64,000 nt of DNA from JAJDTT01 sp022827025 (lineage in GTDB: Bacteria; Acidobacteriota; UBA6911; RPQK01; JAJDTT01), in assembly GCA_965203535.1 (NCBI GenBank), contig OZ241897.1, forward strand, positions 4,030,001-4,094,000, read 5' to 3'. The position numbers were made by a program, and so were the translations under genes. The notes under the pieces were generated by a model. It ran no database searches. It saw nothing but the letters and a program-made list of their open reading frames with translations, and was not told the origin of the DNA. This document shows positions 19,318 through 27,364 of this stretch, one piece after another; position 1 is the first letter of the stretch; each line of letters begins with the position of its first letter.

Positions 19318-20643
19318 ATGGAGAAACGACCCCTTCAGTCCGAGTCCACCGCCAGTCGAGCAGAGGCGGCTTACAGCGTCGTCATCCGGAGTCGTCTCCT
19401 GGCGGACGGAGTGTCCGGCAGCTCGCGGCCGGGCCAGGCGTTGTGGGTCCGTGGGGGCCGTATCCACGCCGTGGGCGCCAGGGAAGAAATCCTGAAGGCG
19501 GCGCCGCCGGAGACGTCCGTCATCGACCTGGGACGCGCGTGCCTGGCCCCCGGGCTGATCGACAGCCACACCCACCTGAGCCTGTCGGGCGACGGGCGCG
19601 ACTATGCCGGGATGTTCTCCGACTCCGACGAGATGATGGTGCTCACGGGCGCCATGAACATGAAGAAGCACCTGGACGCGGGCATCACCACCATCCGGGA
19701 GCACGGCGCCCGAAACCGGGTGGGGTTCACCCTCAAGTCCGGCCTCGCCCGCGGCTACATCCCGGGTCCCAGGATGCTGGTGAGCGGGCGCCCCGTCACC
19801 TGCACCGGCGGGCATTTCCACATGTGCAACGAGGTGGCCGACGGAGAGGCGGAGATCCGCAGGTCGGTCCGCCGGCTGGTCCACGAGGGCGCGGACTACA
19901 TCAAGATCATGGCCTCCGGCGGCGGGACGGCGGGGACCATTCCGGGTGTGGCCACGTACACCGTCGAGGAACTTCACGCCGCCGCCCATGAAGCCCACCA
20001 TTTCCATCGCTTGACGGCGGCCCACTGCCGGGCCAAGGAGTCCATGCGCCGGGCCGTGGAGGCGGGCATCGACCTGATGGAGCACGCCGAGTTCCTGGAC
20101 CCCGACGACAGGATGCGGTTCGATCCCAAGATCGCCGAGATGATGGCGGAATCGGGCATCTGGGTCAGCCCGACCCTGCAGACCTGGTGCAACTATCCCC
20201 GGGTTCTGGAGCTGAGGCGGAAGCGGGATTCGGGTGAGGCCGCGCCCGCGGAAAAGAGTGAACTGGATCAGCTCGAGGAGCGGATGGAGCGGCGCCTGGA
20301 GATCATGCGCCGCATGCTGGACTACTGCCTGCGCGAGCGCATCGTTCCCGGGACCGATTCGGGAGTCTTCAACATCGCCTTCGGACACCTGGATTACGAT
20401 CTGCAGATTCTCCACAAGGTCGGATTCACTCCTTCCGAGTGCCTGGCTTCCGCCACCCGCATCTCGGCCGAGGCCATCGGACTTCAGGACGAGATCGGCA
20501 CCATCGAACCGGGAAAGCGGGCCGACCTGGTGGCCTTGGACGGAGACCCGAACCAGGACGTGACCGCTTGCAGCCGGGTTCTGGCCGTCTTCCAGGCCGG
20601 AAGGCGGGTCTGGATCGAACCGCAGGACGCCTCCTCTCCATGA
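19318..20643 (+). CDS. Amidohydrolase family protein (imidazolonepropionase/prolidase-like)
   Basis: This is a metal-dependent hydrolase of the amidohydrolase superfamily, 441 residues, with no signal peptide. Metal and catalytic residues are visible: DSHTHLS (His-x-His), YIKIMASGG (bridging Lys), TAAHCRA (His), IDLMEHAEF (His) and VPGTDSGVF (Asp). The C-terminal composite sheet EIGTIEPGKRADLVALDGDP is typical. A GTG directly before the ATG (19315) is an equally possible start. The substrate is unknown. It is six bases downstream of the MetE-like gene and overlaps the next gene by ATGA. Confidence 0.88.
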   Translation: MEKRPLQSESTASRAEAAYSVVIRSRLLADGVSGSSRPGQALWVRGGRIHAVGAREEILKAAPPETSVIDLGRACLAPGLIDSHTHLSLSGDGRDYAGMFSDSDEMMVLTGAMNMKKHLDAGITTIREHGARNRVGFTLKSGLARGYIPGPRMLVSGRPVTCTGGHFHMCNEVADGEAEIRRSVRRLVHEGADYIKIMASGGGTAGTIPGVATYTVEELHAAAHEAHHFHRLTAAHCRAKESMRRAVEAGIDLMEHAEFLDPDDRMRFDPKIAEMMAESGIWVSPTLQTWCNYPRVLELRRKRDSGEAAPAEKSELDQLEERMERRLEIMRRMLDYCLRERIVPGTDSGVFNIAFGHLDYDLQILHKVGFTPSECLASATRISAEAIGLQDEIGTIEPGKRADLVALDGDPNQDVTACSRVLAVFQAGRRVWIEPQDASSP

Positions 20644-20960
20644 CGGCGGAAAAAGCATCCGGCGCCTGGCAGGGAGTCTACTCTCTGGTCCGGAGGATTC
20701 CGGAGGGCAAGGTCATGAATTACGGGCAGATCGCCCGCCTCCTGGACCGGCCCCTGTCGGCGCGGGCGGTGGGTTGGGCCATGCATTCCTGCCCTCCCGG
20801 CATCCCCTGGCATCGGGTGGTCAGCGCCACGGGCGAGTGTTCCACCGATCGGCTCGCCTCCCATCCCCGGGGCCTGCAAAGGGCTTTGCTGGAAGCCGAG
20901 GGCGTCCGCTTCGGGCCCTCGGGCCGGGTGGACATGGACCGCTTCCGGTGGAACCCGTAG
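20640..20960 (+). CDS. Alkyltransferase-like protein (ATL, MGMT fold without the reactive Cys)
   Basis: This is a 106-residue protein with the DNA-binding domain of O6-alkylguanine-DNA alkyltransferase: RRIPEGKVMNYGQIARLL with Tyr28, and the arginine-finger helix SARAVGWAM with Arg42. The reactive PCHR motif is replaced by PWHR (Trp57), which defines alkyltransferase-like proteins. These flip and flag alkylated guanines for nucleotide excision repair instead of repairing them. The start overlaps the amidohydrolase stop (ATGA). The last codons (RWNP and TAG) lie inside the first copy of the 28-bp repeat array, so the natural C-terminus may have been altered by the repeat. Confidence 0.92.
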   Translation: MTAEKASGAWQGVYSLVRRIPEGKVMNYGQIARLLDRPLSARAVGWAMHSCPPGIPWHRVVSATGECSTDRLASHPRGLQRALLEAEGVRFGPSGRVDMDRFRWNP

Positions 20961-21097
20961 GCGTAGGGGCACCCCGCAAACGCGGCTCTACTGGCGGACC
21001 ACGCGCGGGTGGAACCCGTAGGCGTAGGGGCACCCCCGGACCGGGAGACAGGAACCGGGGGAGACGATCGTGGAACCCGTAGGCGTAGGGGCACCCC
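20948..21097. CRISPR. CRISPR-like mini-array: three 28-bp repeats, two 33-bp spacers
   Basis: A 28-bp unit starting GTGGAACCCGTAGGCGTAGG and ending GGCACCCC occurs three times without mismatch at 20948-20975, 21009-21036 and 21070-21097. The two intervening sequences (20976-21008 and 21037-21069) are each exactly 33 bp and unrelated, giving a 61-bp period. Repeat length, spacer length and a short internal stem (CCC-TA with TA-GGG) are like type I-E arrays. Against this, no cas genes are in the window, repeat 1 overlaps the ATL stop codon, and the 3' half of the repeat is shared with a dispersed hairpin repeat. It may be a small orphan array or a tandem run of a dispersed repeat. Confidence 0.5.
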
Positions 21098-21111
21098 TTG
21101 TGGGTGCCCTC
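21085..21111 (+). repeat. Dispersed hairpin repeat, copy 1
   Basis: This 27-bp sequence beginning GTAGGGGCACCCCTTGTGGG forms a hairpin of GGGCACCC with GGGTGCCC around CTTGT. It overlaps the last repeat of the CRISPR-like array. Near-identical copies lie at 40698-40725, 52664-52691 and (reversed) 63147-63173, always outside or at the edge of genes. Confidence 0.75.
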
Positions 21112-21163
21112 TTGGACTCTACGATTGAAGAAATTGACCGGAGCCAGATTCCCTGGAGCCGGT

Positions 21164-22285
21164 TCACACGCGGACCCGTGCCCAGTGGACGCTGAGACGG
21201 CGTTCGTTCTCGCCGGCGTAGTAGGCAAGCAGAAGCAGATCGTCTTCCAACAGGACCGCTGCAGGGTGCCCGAAGGTCCACTTCACCATGTCGTCCCAGA
21301 ACTCGCTCAGGTCCTCCCGATCGCCCATGCCCCGCTCTTTGGGCCCACCTGAGGCATAGACGATCATCTCCTCCGACAAATCCCAGGTCCGGCCCTCATC
21401 CCGCGACAGCACCAGCCGCAGGCTGCCCGGGGGGTGGCGGTGCACGTAGAAAAGCCCCAGGCGGCCGTCGGGCAACGGCACCGGGACGGCGATCTGTCCC
21501 CGGATCCCCGTGGAGAAGGGTGGTTCCCAGGTCAGAGTCTCCGGGTCCCCCCAGGACAAGTGGATTGCCAGGTCCTGCCGCGACAAGCGGTCGTAGGTCC
21601 AGAACGCGGCCACCGGACGTCCCGTGCGCGGGCAGACCGCCTGGCGCTGGTCGTAGAAGAAGAGGCGGTCCGCCGGATCTCTGGCCACGTCGATGACCTG
21701 ATTGAAGATCCCTTCCTCCTCCGCCAGCAGGGCGTGGGCCGAATGGAGGCTCGGTCCCCCCTCCCGTTCCGGTTCCTGGCGTTCGAACGGCACCACCCAA
21801 CCGCGGCCCGGAATGCGGATCGGACTTCCGCCAAGCACCGGAAAGTCCCACGGCGACGTGTCCAGGACTTCGTAGCCGAACCAGGCCGCGCCTCCATCCG
21901 TGGAGCGCGCCTGGATGATGCGGCACGGCGCCACGTGATCGCCCCCGCTGTCATACAGGGGCCGGCCGCCGGACCGGTGCAGCCAGGTGAGAAAGGCCAG
22001 CAGACTGCCGTCGGACAGAGGAATGATCTCGGCCGATCGCACCTCGCCCGGCACGCCGGTGAAACCGGGACGAAAGCTGTCGGACACGATCCGCCAATGG
22101 CGGCCGCCATCGACGCTCGAGACGACCAGGCAGTTGCCGTCCGCCGATTCCTTGTCGCTTCCCCGGCGGAAGGTGGCCAACACTCGTCCTTCGGGCAGCC
22201 GGCACAGGGAAGTGAAGCAATGGGACCTCTTGCCTCCGCGCAGATTCTCGGCGTCGATGATATGGCCCCGCTCCAATATTTCCAT
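21164..22285 (-). CDS. BNR/Asp-box repeat sialidase-like protein
   Basis: This is a 373-residue six-bladed beta-propeller of the exo-alpha-sialidase superfamily. Asp-box motifs are visible as SSVDGGRHW, STDGGAAW and SRDEGRTW. No signal peptide is seen from the ATG at 22285, so a cytoplasmic location is likely. Upstream codons to 22342 look non-coding. The sialidase Arg triad cannot be assigned with confidence, so this may be a related propeller hydrolase or lyase acting on oligosaccharides rather than a true sialidase. It is downstream of the Tat-exported amidohydrolase on the same strand. Confidence 0.75.
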   Translation of the reverse strand: MEILERGHIIDAENLRGGKRSHCFTSLCRLPEGRVLATFRRGSDKESADGNCLVVSSVDGGRHWRIVSDSFRPGFTGVPGEVRSAEIIPLSDGSLLAFLTWLHRSGGRPLYDSGGDHVAPCRIIQARSTDGGAAWFGYEVLDTSPWDFPVLGGSPIRIPGRGWVVPFERQEPEREGGPSLHSAHALLAEEEGIFNQVIDVARDPADRLFFYDQRQAVCPRTGRPVAAFWTYDRLSRQDLAIHLSWGDPETLTWEPPFSTGIRGQIAVPVPLPDGRLGLFYVHRHPPGSLRLVLSRDEGRTWDLSEEMIVYASGGPKERGMGDREDLSEFWDDMVKWTFGHPAAVLLEDDLLLLAYYAGENERRLSVHWARVRV

Positions 22286-22372
22286 TTCGGTCCCCGTTCG
22301 CCAATCGCTTCTTTCTCCGAGACGACGAGTCGAAGAGGGCACTCAGGGGCGCCCTGCACTGCCATACATCAT

Positions 22373-23566
22373 TCACCCGGCAACCCCGTAGATTCGCGCC
22401 GCGTTCCCTCCCAGGACCAGACTGCGGTCCTCGTCGGTCATGAACTCGGTGTGGTGCCGGATGGTGTCGATGCACTGCTTGTAGGTGCAGGCGCGCCCCG
22501 CCCAGGGCATGTCGGCGCCCCAGACCATCACCCGGGCCCCGAAGCGCTCGTAGATTCTGCGGATCATATCCTTGTGCCGCGGGTAGGGGAATTCGGAATC
22601 TCTCGCTCCCCAGACCGCCTCGTTCTCCCAGGCCAGGACGTAGCCGAACTCCAGGTGGAAGTTGCCCAGCTTGAAGAGCTCGAAGAACTCCGTCGGGTTG
22701 TCCACATGGTTGGGATCCGAGGGCGGCAGCACGTTGCTGCCCTGATGAGCGTTCACCGCCTGCAGCTCCGGGAACCGGCGGCAGACGTTTTCGATCTCTC
22801 CGATCTCCCGGAGGTAGTCCGCCTTGGAGTTGAAACCGGTGTCCAGAAACACCGGGATCTTCAACCGGATGCAGGCCTTCCAGAGGGCGTCGGCGCGGGG
22901 GTCGTCCCGGGGTTGCCCCTTGGGCATGTGGGAGCAGAGTCCCCGGTATCCCAATTCTTCGACGGCTCTTTCCAAGGTTTCCAGTTCGCTCGCCAGATGC
23001 CGGTCGTCCTTGGTCAGGTCGTAGTCGATGTCGGTGGTTCCGATGAAACGGTCGGGCCAGCGGCGAATGCAATCGGCGTAGTAGACCTCCCGGCCCCAGA
23101 CCTTGGCCATGTATCCCGTCTGGATCACTCCCATGTCCACGCCCACGATGTCCATGTGGGCCAACATCTGCTCGGGTTCATGGATGGGGTCGGACATGGT
23201 CTGGGGTCCACGCCGGATCCAGCAGTCCTCGCCATGTTTCCGCCATCTCCAGATGCCGTATTTCCCCTGGGTGAACCCGACCTCCTCGTCCGGGTCCGGG
23301 ATGTACCTGGGATCGGTGTGGCTGGCGACGAACCTCCCCCAGAGGCTCCGGACGGCGCCCTGCATGATGCGATTGTGAGTATCCGGATCGTCGTATCCGA
23401 GTGCGCCGGTCTGGTCGGGAAAAACGTGCAGGTGGTGGTCGATGACCAGGGAGTGTTCGGGAGTTCCGGAGGAACAACCCGGGGCCGTCCAACTGCCGGC
23501 GAGTCCGGGGATGGCCAGAGCGGCGGATCCGGTGAGAAAACGGCGTCGATCCAGGTTCGGATTCAT
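22373..23566 (-). CDS. Tat-exported amidohydrolase (amidohydrolase_2 family)
   Basis: This is a 397-residue protein with a twin-arginine signal (LDRRRFLTGSAALAIPGLAG), also bearing a Cys soon after (APGCSSG), so it may be a Tat lipoprotein. The mature part is a TIM-barrel hydrolase of the ACMSD/amidohydrolase_2 type, with metal motif IDHHLHVFP, a His in AVNAHQGSN and a catalytic Asp in WGADMPWAGRA. The ATG at 23566 has a perfect AAGGAG ribosome binding site. The family decarboxylates or hydrolyses aromatic or lactone substrates; the actual substrate is unknown. It probably shares a transcript with the propeller protein 87 bases downstream. Confidence 0.85.
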   Translation of the reverse strand: MNPNLDRRRFLTGSAALAIPGLAGSWTAPGCSSGTPEHSLVIDHHLHVFPDQTGALGYDDPDTHNRIMQGAVRSLWGRFVASHTDPRYIPDPDEEVGFTQGKYGIWRWRKHGEDCWIRRGPQTMSDPIHEPEQMLAHMDIVGVDMGVIQTGYMAKVWGREVYYADCIRRWPDRFIGTTDIDYDLTKDDRHLASELETLERAVEELGYRGLCSHMPKGQPRDDPRADALWKACIRLKIPVFLDTGFNSKADYLREIGEIENVCRRFPELQAVNAHQGSNVLPPSDPNHVDNPTEFFELFKLGNFHLEFGYVLAWENEAVWGARDSEFPYPRHKDMIRRIYERFGARVMVWGADMPWAGRACTYKQCIDTIRHHTEFMTDEDRSLVLGGNAARIYGVAG

Positions 23567-23735
23567 GGCGGCAGCTCCTTTCGGTTCACGGATTTCAGAC
23601 AACATCCGAGGTCACCCGGTGTCGCCGTACCGGCAAGGCTCGATCTTGTGCCCTTGCGGAACGTGACCTATCATGATGGACGGTCGCCCGCAAGTGAGCG
23701 TGCCGGGCATTGGAAACGCCAAGGGGAGCCATTCC

Positions 23736-24839
23736 ATGGACGCTATCGACTACGGCATTTTCATCATGCCCTTCCACCCTCCGGAGAAGCCTCGCGCGCA
23801 GTGCCATGACGAGGACCTGGAACTGATCGTCCGGGCCGACGAACTCGGGTTCAGCGAGTTCTGGATCGGTGAGCATCACACCATGAAATACGAGAACATC
23901 GTGATGCCCGAGATCTTCATCGCAAGGGCCCTCGGGGAGACCAGCCGGATTCGGCTGGGTCCGGCTCCGGTCTGTCTCAATCAGCACCATCCGGCCCACG
24001 TGGCCTGCCGGCTGGCCTTTCTGGACCATCTCTCCAAGGGGCGGCTCAATCTCTGCTTCGGCCCGGGCAGCGTGCCGGCGGATCAGCTTCTGTACGGCGC
24101 GTCCCCCAAGAACGCCGCGCAGATGGCGGCCGAGGCCACCGACATCATCTTGCATCTCTGGGAGTCGGATCCTCCATATGAGTACGACGGAGAGTTCTGG
24201 TCCATCCGGCTCGACGATCAGGTGGACGAGGAGACGGGAGTCGGCTTCATCCCCAAGCCGTTCCAGCGTCCTCATCCTCCCATCGCCGCTCCGGGCACGA
24301 GCCGCAATTCAGGGACCATGAAGGCGGCCGGACGAAGGGGATTCCAGCCCTTCGGACATTGCCTGGTGACCTCCAACGTGCTGCGGAACTTGTGGCAGAC
24401 CTACGAAGAGGCCGCTCTGGAGGCAGGGCGCACGCCGGATCGCAAGGACTTCAAGATCGCGCGGTCCATTTTTCTGGCCGACACCACCGGGGAGGCCCGT
24501 GCCCGCGCCCGGACCAATTCGGTGGCCGGCAACTACGAATACATCGGCGGGATCCTGGACAAGGGACCGGGACGCGCCATGTACAAGCGCGACCTGAACA
24601 TGAGCGACGCCGATTGCAATCTGGATTTCCTCATGACGGAGCAGATCATCGCGGGAGACGTGGACGAAGTGTTGCGGCGGCTGTTGCTCATGGTGGAGGA
24701 AGTCGGCTCCTTCGGCACCCTGATTCTCATGTGTTACGACTGGGACGACAAGGCGAGCTGGCTCCGCAACCTGGAGCTGTTCTCCAAGGAGCTCATGCCT
24801 CGGCTGAACCGGGCAGTCGGTGCGCCGGCGGTCGCCTGA
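23736..24839 (+). CDS. LLM-class flavin-dependent oxidoreductase
   Basis: This is a bacterial-luciferase-like monooxygenase of 367 residues. Typical blocks are DYGIFIMPFHPP at the start, ELGFSEFWIGEHH, MPEIFIARALGETSRIRLG, HPAHVACRLAFLDHLSKGRL and the FGPGSVPADQ segment. These enzymes use reduced FMN or F420 from a separate reductase to hydroxylate or desulfurise substrates. The ATG at 23736 is preceded by AAGGGGAG. It is divergent from the Tat amidohydrolase and is followed 44 bases later by the M20 peptidase, so these two may form an operon. Confidence 0.88.
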   Translation: MDAIDYGIFIMPFHPPEKPRAQCHDEDLELIVRADELGFSEFWIGEHHTMKYENIVMPEIFIARALGETSRIRLGPAPVCLNQHHPAHVACRLAFLDHLSKGRLNLCFGPGSVPADQLLYGASPKNAAQMAAEATDIILHLWESDPPYEYDGEFWSIRLDDQVDEETGVGFIPKPFQRPHPPIAAPGTSRNSGTMKAAGRRGFQPFGHCLVTSNVLRNLWQTYEEAALEAGRTPDRKDFKIARSIFLADTTGEARARARTNSVAGNYEYIGGILDKGPGRAMYKRDLNMSDADCNLDFLMTEQIIAGDVDEVLRRLLLMVEEVGSFGTLILMCYDWDDKASWLRNLELFSKELMPRLNRAVGAPAVA

Positions 24840-24883
24840 GTTCCCGGACGAGCCCGCCGAGCCTGATCCAAAACCCCTGAACA

Positions 24884-26071
24884 ATGAAGCTGAACCAGGA
24901 CTTGGTCGATCGTGTGAATCGTGCCGTCCGTCCGGACCGTTTGACGGAATTGGCCGTCGAGCTGATCCGGATCCCCAGCCCCACTCAGAAGGCCGGCGAA
25001 GTGGCGGACCGTCTGGCGGAATTTCTGGCGGGCGAGGGTTTCGATGTCGGCCGGCCGGAGGCCGCGTGGCCCCGGTCCCCGGCCGTGGTCACCCGGTACG
25101 AAGCAGGAGCGCCGGGGCGAACCCTCCAGTTCAACGGCCACCTGGACACGGTGCATCTCCCCTTCGTTCCTCCCCGCATCGAGGATGGAATCCTCTACGG
25201 GAGCGGGGCCTCGGACATGAAGGCCGGAGTGGCCGCCATGTGCGAGGCTTTGCTGGCGGTTCGGGATTCGCGCGTCCTGGAGGCCGGCGGGATCCTGCTG
25301 ACGGCCCACGACCTGCACGAGGCGCCTTGGGGCCGGGGCCAGCAGTTGGCGGCGCTGATCGAGGAGGGGTACGTGGGAGACGCGGCGCTGTTGCCGGAGT
25401 ATCTCTCCGGCATTCTCCCGGTCGTGGGCCGGGGCATGGCCAACGTGGAAGTGACCCTCAGCCGGCAGGGAACCCCGGTGCATGAGGTCCTGGGTGGACT
25501 GGAGCAGCCGCGAGTGATCGCCGCCGGCGCCGACCTGGTGACCCGGCTCGAGGCCGCCGACCGGAGCTTGACCGGCAACACGCATCCCCTGGCCGGCCGG
25601 GAGAGCATCTTCGTCGGCAAGGTCGCGGGAGGAGAGATCTACAACCAGTCCCCGACCGAGTTTCGCCTCGCTGGCACTTGCCGGTGGTTGCCGGGGACGG
25701 CCGTGGACGACGTGCGGAAACGGTTTCTGGATGCCGTCGACGGGATGGAGGATCGACCCGGCATCCAGGTCGACGCCCGGTTTCACTACCGGCGGGACGC
25801 TTTCGAGATGGACCTGGAGCATCCCCTGGTGGGAGCGTTTCAGGGCTCCTGCCAGGCGGTCACGGGCCGAACGCTGCCTCATGGCGCCAAGCCCTTCATC
25901 GACGACGGCAATACCTTGAGGGAACTGGCCGGTATCGAGACCATCACCCACGGCCCGCGCGCCACCGGGGCTCACACCACCGGAGAGCAAGTCCCGCTCG
26001 ATGACCTGGTCCGGGTGGCGCGGGTCTACGCCTGCACGGCGGTTGCGTTCTGCCATTCCGATGAGGAGTGA
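24884..26071 (+). CDS. M20-family metallopeptidase / deacylase
   Basis: This is a 395-residue member of the ArgE/DapE/CPG2 family of zinc-dependent aminoacylases and peptidases. Metal-site motifs are FNGHLDTVHLP (first His and Asp), GSGASDMKAGVAAM (bridging Asp), LLTAHDLHEAPWG (the position of the catalytic and metal Glu; here HDLHEA) and the C-terminal THGPRATGAHTTGE (last His). A dimerisation domain occupies about residues 185-300. No signal peptide is present. The substrate is not predictable; an N-acyl amino acid is plausible given the nearby amidohydrolases. Confidence 0.87.
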   Translation: MKLNQDLVDRVNRAVRPDRLTELAVELIRIPSPTQKAGEVADRLAEFLAGEGFDVGRPEAAWPRSPAVVTRYEAGAPGRTLQFNGHLDTVHLPFVPPRIEDGILYGSGASDMKAGVAAMCEALLAVRDSRVLEAGGILLTAHDLHEAPWGRGQQLAALIEEGYVGDAALLPEYLSGILPVVGRGMANVEVTLSRQGTPVHEVLGGLEQPRVIAAGADLVTRLEAADRSLTGNTHPLAGRESIFVGKVAGGEIYNQSPTEFRLAGTCRWLPGTAVDDVRKRFLDAVDGMEDRPGIQVDARFHYRRDAFEMDLEHPLVGAFQGSCQAVTGRTLPHGAKPFIDDGNTLRELAGIETITHGPRATGAHTTGEQVPLDDLVRVARVYACTAVAFCHSDEE

Positions 26072-26148
26072 GGAAAGGGAAGAGAGGAGACGTTGCCCAC
26101 TCGGGTCGTGCGCGGTCGAGATGGCCGCGGTGCCCCCTCTCTCCGTTT

Positions 26149-26176
26149 TTGGTGCTGGTGCAAGAAGGTGTATCAT
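26149..26176 (+). promoter_or_regulatory. Possible promoter of the small accessory operon
   Basis: TTGGTG (26149-26154) and TATCAT (26171-26176) are 16 bases apart, about 60 bases ahead of the first short reading frame. The match is moderate and the assignment rests mainly on position. Confidence 0.3.
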
Positions 26177-26235
26177 GACAAGGATTGTCGGCCAAGGCTC
26201 AGGCATTCGCTGACCAGCATGGTCTGGTGACGAGG

Positions 26236-26361
26236 ATGAACGAAGCAGTCGTCCGCCAGCACACCTGGAGCCGGGACCGTTGGACGACAGGTCGCTGGGC
26301 CAACATGGTTTTGGAGGAGTGGGAAGGCAAGAAGGGCGGTCGGCTGATCACTCGGGCTTAA
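26236..26361 (+). CDS. Short reading frame, possibly the frameshifted N-terminus of the next gene
   Basis: An ATG at 26236 preceded by GAGG opens a 41-residue frame (MNEAVVRQHTWSRDRW at the start, MVLEEWEGKKGGRLITRA at the end) that stops with TAA at 26361. It overlaps the following gene in another frame. Its composition looks coding, and the next gene has no good start, so a single-base indel may have split one gene in two. It could also be an independent small protein. Confidence 0.35.
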   Translation: MNEAVVRQHTWSRDRWTTGRWANMVLEEWEGKKGGRLITRA

Positions 26362-26702
26362 GCGTGAATGCCTCCTACAATTGTGTCGGTCTCGTATTCG
26401 CTAGCCGTCGGACGTGGGTTGAACCCCGCTATGTCAGTCGGTTTCTGGAAGAGGACGGGTACAGGAAAGTCGAGCTACGAGACGCACAGCCCGGAGACGT
26501 CATTCTCTATCGCGGCGAAGCGGGAACCGTGGATCACGTGGGACTCGTGATAGAGCACGAACCCAACGTAGCAAACGCCGACTGGGATACAACTGTGTTG
26601 AGCCAGTGGGGAAGGGATGGCGAGTTCCTGCACGAGCGACGCGATGTGTCGCCTCTTTTCGCTGCCTCCACTATCGAAGTGTGGACCGAACGAAGGGTAT
26701 GA
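26280..26702 (+). CDS. Small cysteine-peptidase-like (NlpC/CHAP-like) protein, start uncertain
   Basis: The recognisable part begins at about 26364 with NASYNCVGLVFASRRTW and continues through PGDVILYRGEAGTVDHVGLV to TTVLSQWGRDGEFLH. A Cys in YNCVGL, a Gly-Asp-(Val/Ile) strand and a His in VDHVGLV are spaced as in papain-fold NlpC/P60 or CHAP amidases. No normal start codon with a ribosome binding site is seen: TTG at 26280, GTG at 26319 and GTG at 26364 are all weak, while good coding sequence continues upstream in another frame. The gene may be frameshifted. It is followed by two further genes with 8-base and overlapping junctions. Confidence 0.5.
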   Translation: MDDRSLGQHGFGGVGRQEGRSADHSGLSVNASYNCVGLVFASRRTWVEPRYVSRFLEEDGYRKVELRDAQPGDVILYRGEAGTVDHVGLVIEHEPNVANADWDTTVLSQWGRDGEFLHERRDVSPLFAASTIEVWTERRV

Positions 26703-26710
26703 GGTAGGTA

Positions 26711-27364
26711 ATGATCGACCTGAGCGAGCTTTTCCAGGTCATTGAAAGCCGAGAAATGGAACTCCGCCTGAGTGCGGCAAGCGGTCTTCGTGTCTTCGTG
26801 AAAGGAGCTCTTTCTCAGCCCGAAGTTGCAACACTCATCGACGCCGCTGAGAACGATACCCTTGTTGAATACGGTGTCTTACTTCGGCTCACCAATCTTG
26901 CGTCGCAGGATTGTGACCCGCGATACGAAAACCCTTGCGATACTGCGATCGCCATCTATTTTTTGGTGCTCCGCGAAGTTAATAGTCCCCTCATCGACAT
27001 GTCTGCCATCAGCATCTCAGGGGCGCGAAACTTGTGGTGGGCAAGTAAGCTCGCTGGGCAAGTGCATGACCGCGCGGGGCGGGACCGTGCGGAGCGTATT
27101 CCCACGGTCAGCGTTGTTGTGCCCAGTTCAGGCACGTCACATACGTATGTCGTCCAGCAAGCAGCACCGAGGAACTTGCTGTCGTTACCTCCAGATGCCG
27201 GCGTTCCGCCCCTCCTTCTGGATGCCATGCAATCGCGCAATTACGGTACTGCCCATAATTCGTTGGGAGTGTCTTCGCCCATTGATCCGAGGTTCCAACC
27301 ACTCATTGCCCCAACGTACTCTGGTCTACAACGTCTGGTTACGGCAACTGAGGTTAGCCAATGA
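26711..27364 (+). CDS. Hypothetical protein of the accessory operon
   Basis: This is a 217-residue protein I do not recognise. The N-terminal half looks globular and alpha/beta (MIDLSELFQVIESREMELRL), and there is a hydrophobic segment at about residues 80-90 (AIAIYFLVLREV). The C-terminal half is richer in Pro and Ser. No signal peptide, catalytic motif or repeat is evident. It starts eight bases after the cysteine-peptidase-like gene and overlaps the next gene by ATGA, so the three are an operon. Base composition is less GC-rich by eye than the flanking genes, which fits acquisition by transfer. Confidence 0.6.
   Translation: MIDLSELFQVIESREMELRLSAASGLRVFVKGALSQPEVATLIDAAENDTLVEYGVLLRLTNLASQDCDPRYENPCDTAIAIYFLVLREVNSPLIDMSAISISGARNLWWASKLAGQVHDRAGRDRAERIPTVSVVVPSSGTSHTYVVQQAAPRNLLSLPPDAGVPPLLLDAMQSRNYGTAHNSLGVSSPIDPRFQPLIAPTYSGLQRLVTATEVSQ

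Noticed and set aside
18040..20658. 872-codon minus-strand open frame
   Set aside because: It lies opposite the MetE-like and amidohydrolase genes and reflects high GC and codon bias; no motifs.
26072..26148. Terminator hairpin after the M20 peptidase gene (GAGAGGAG with CCTCTCTCC before TTTTT)
   Set aside because: The loop would be over 50 bases and the stem is bulged; not convincing enough to list.
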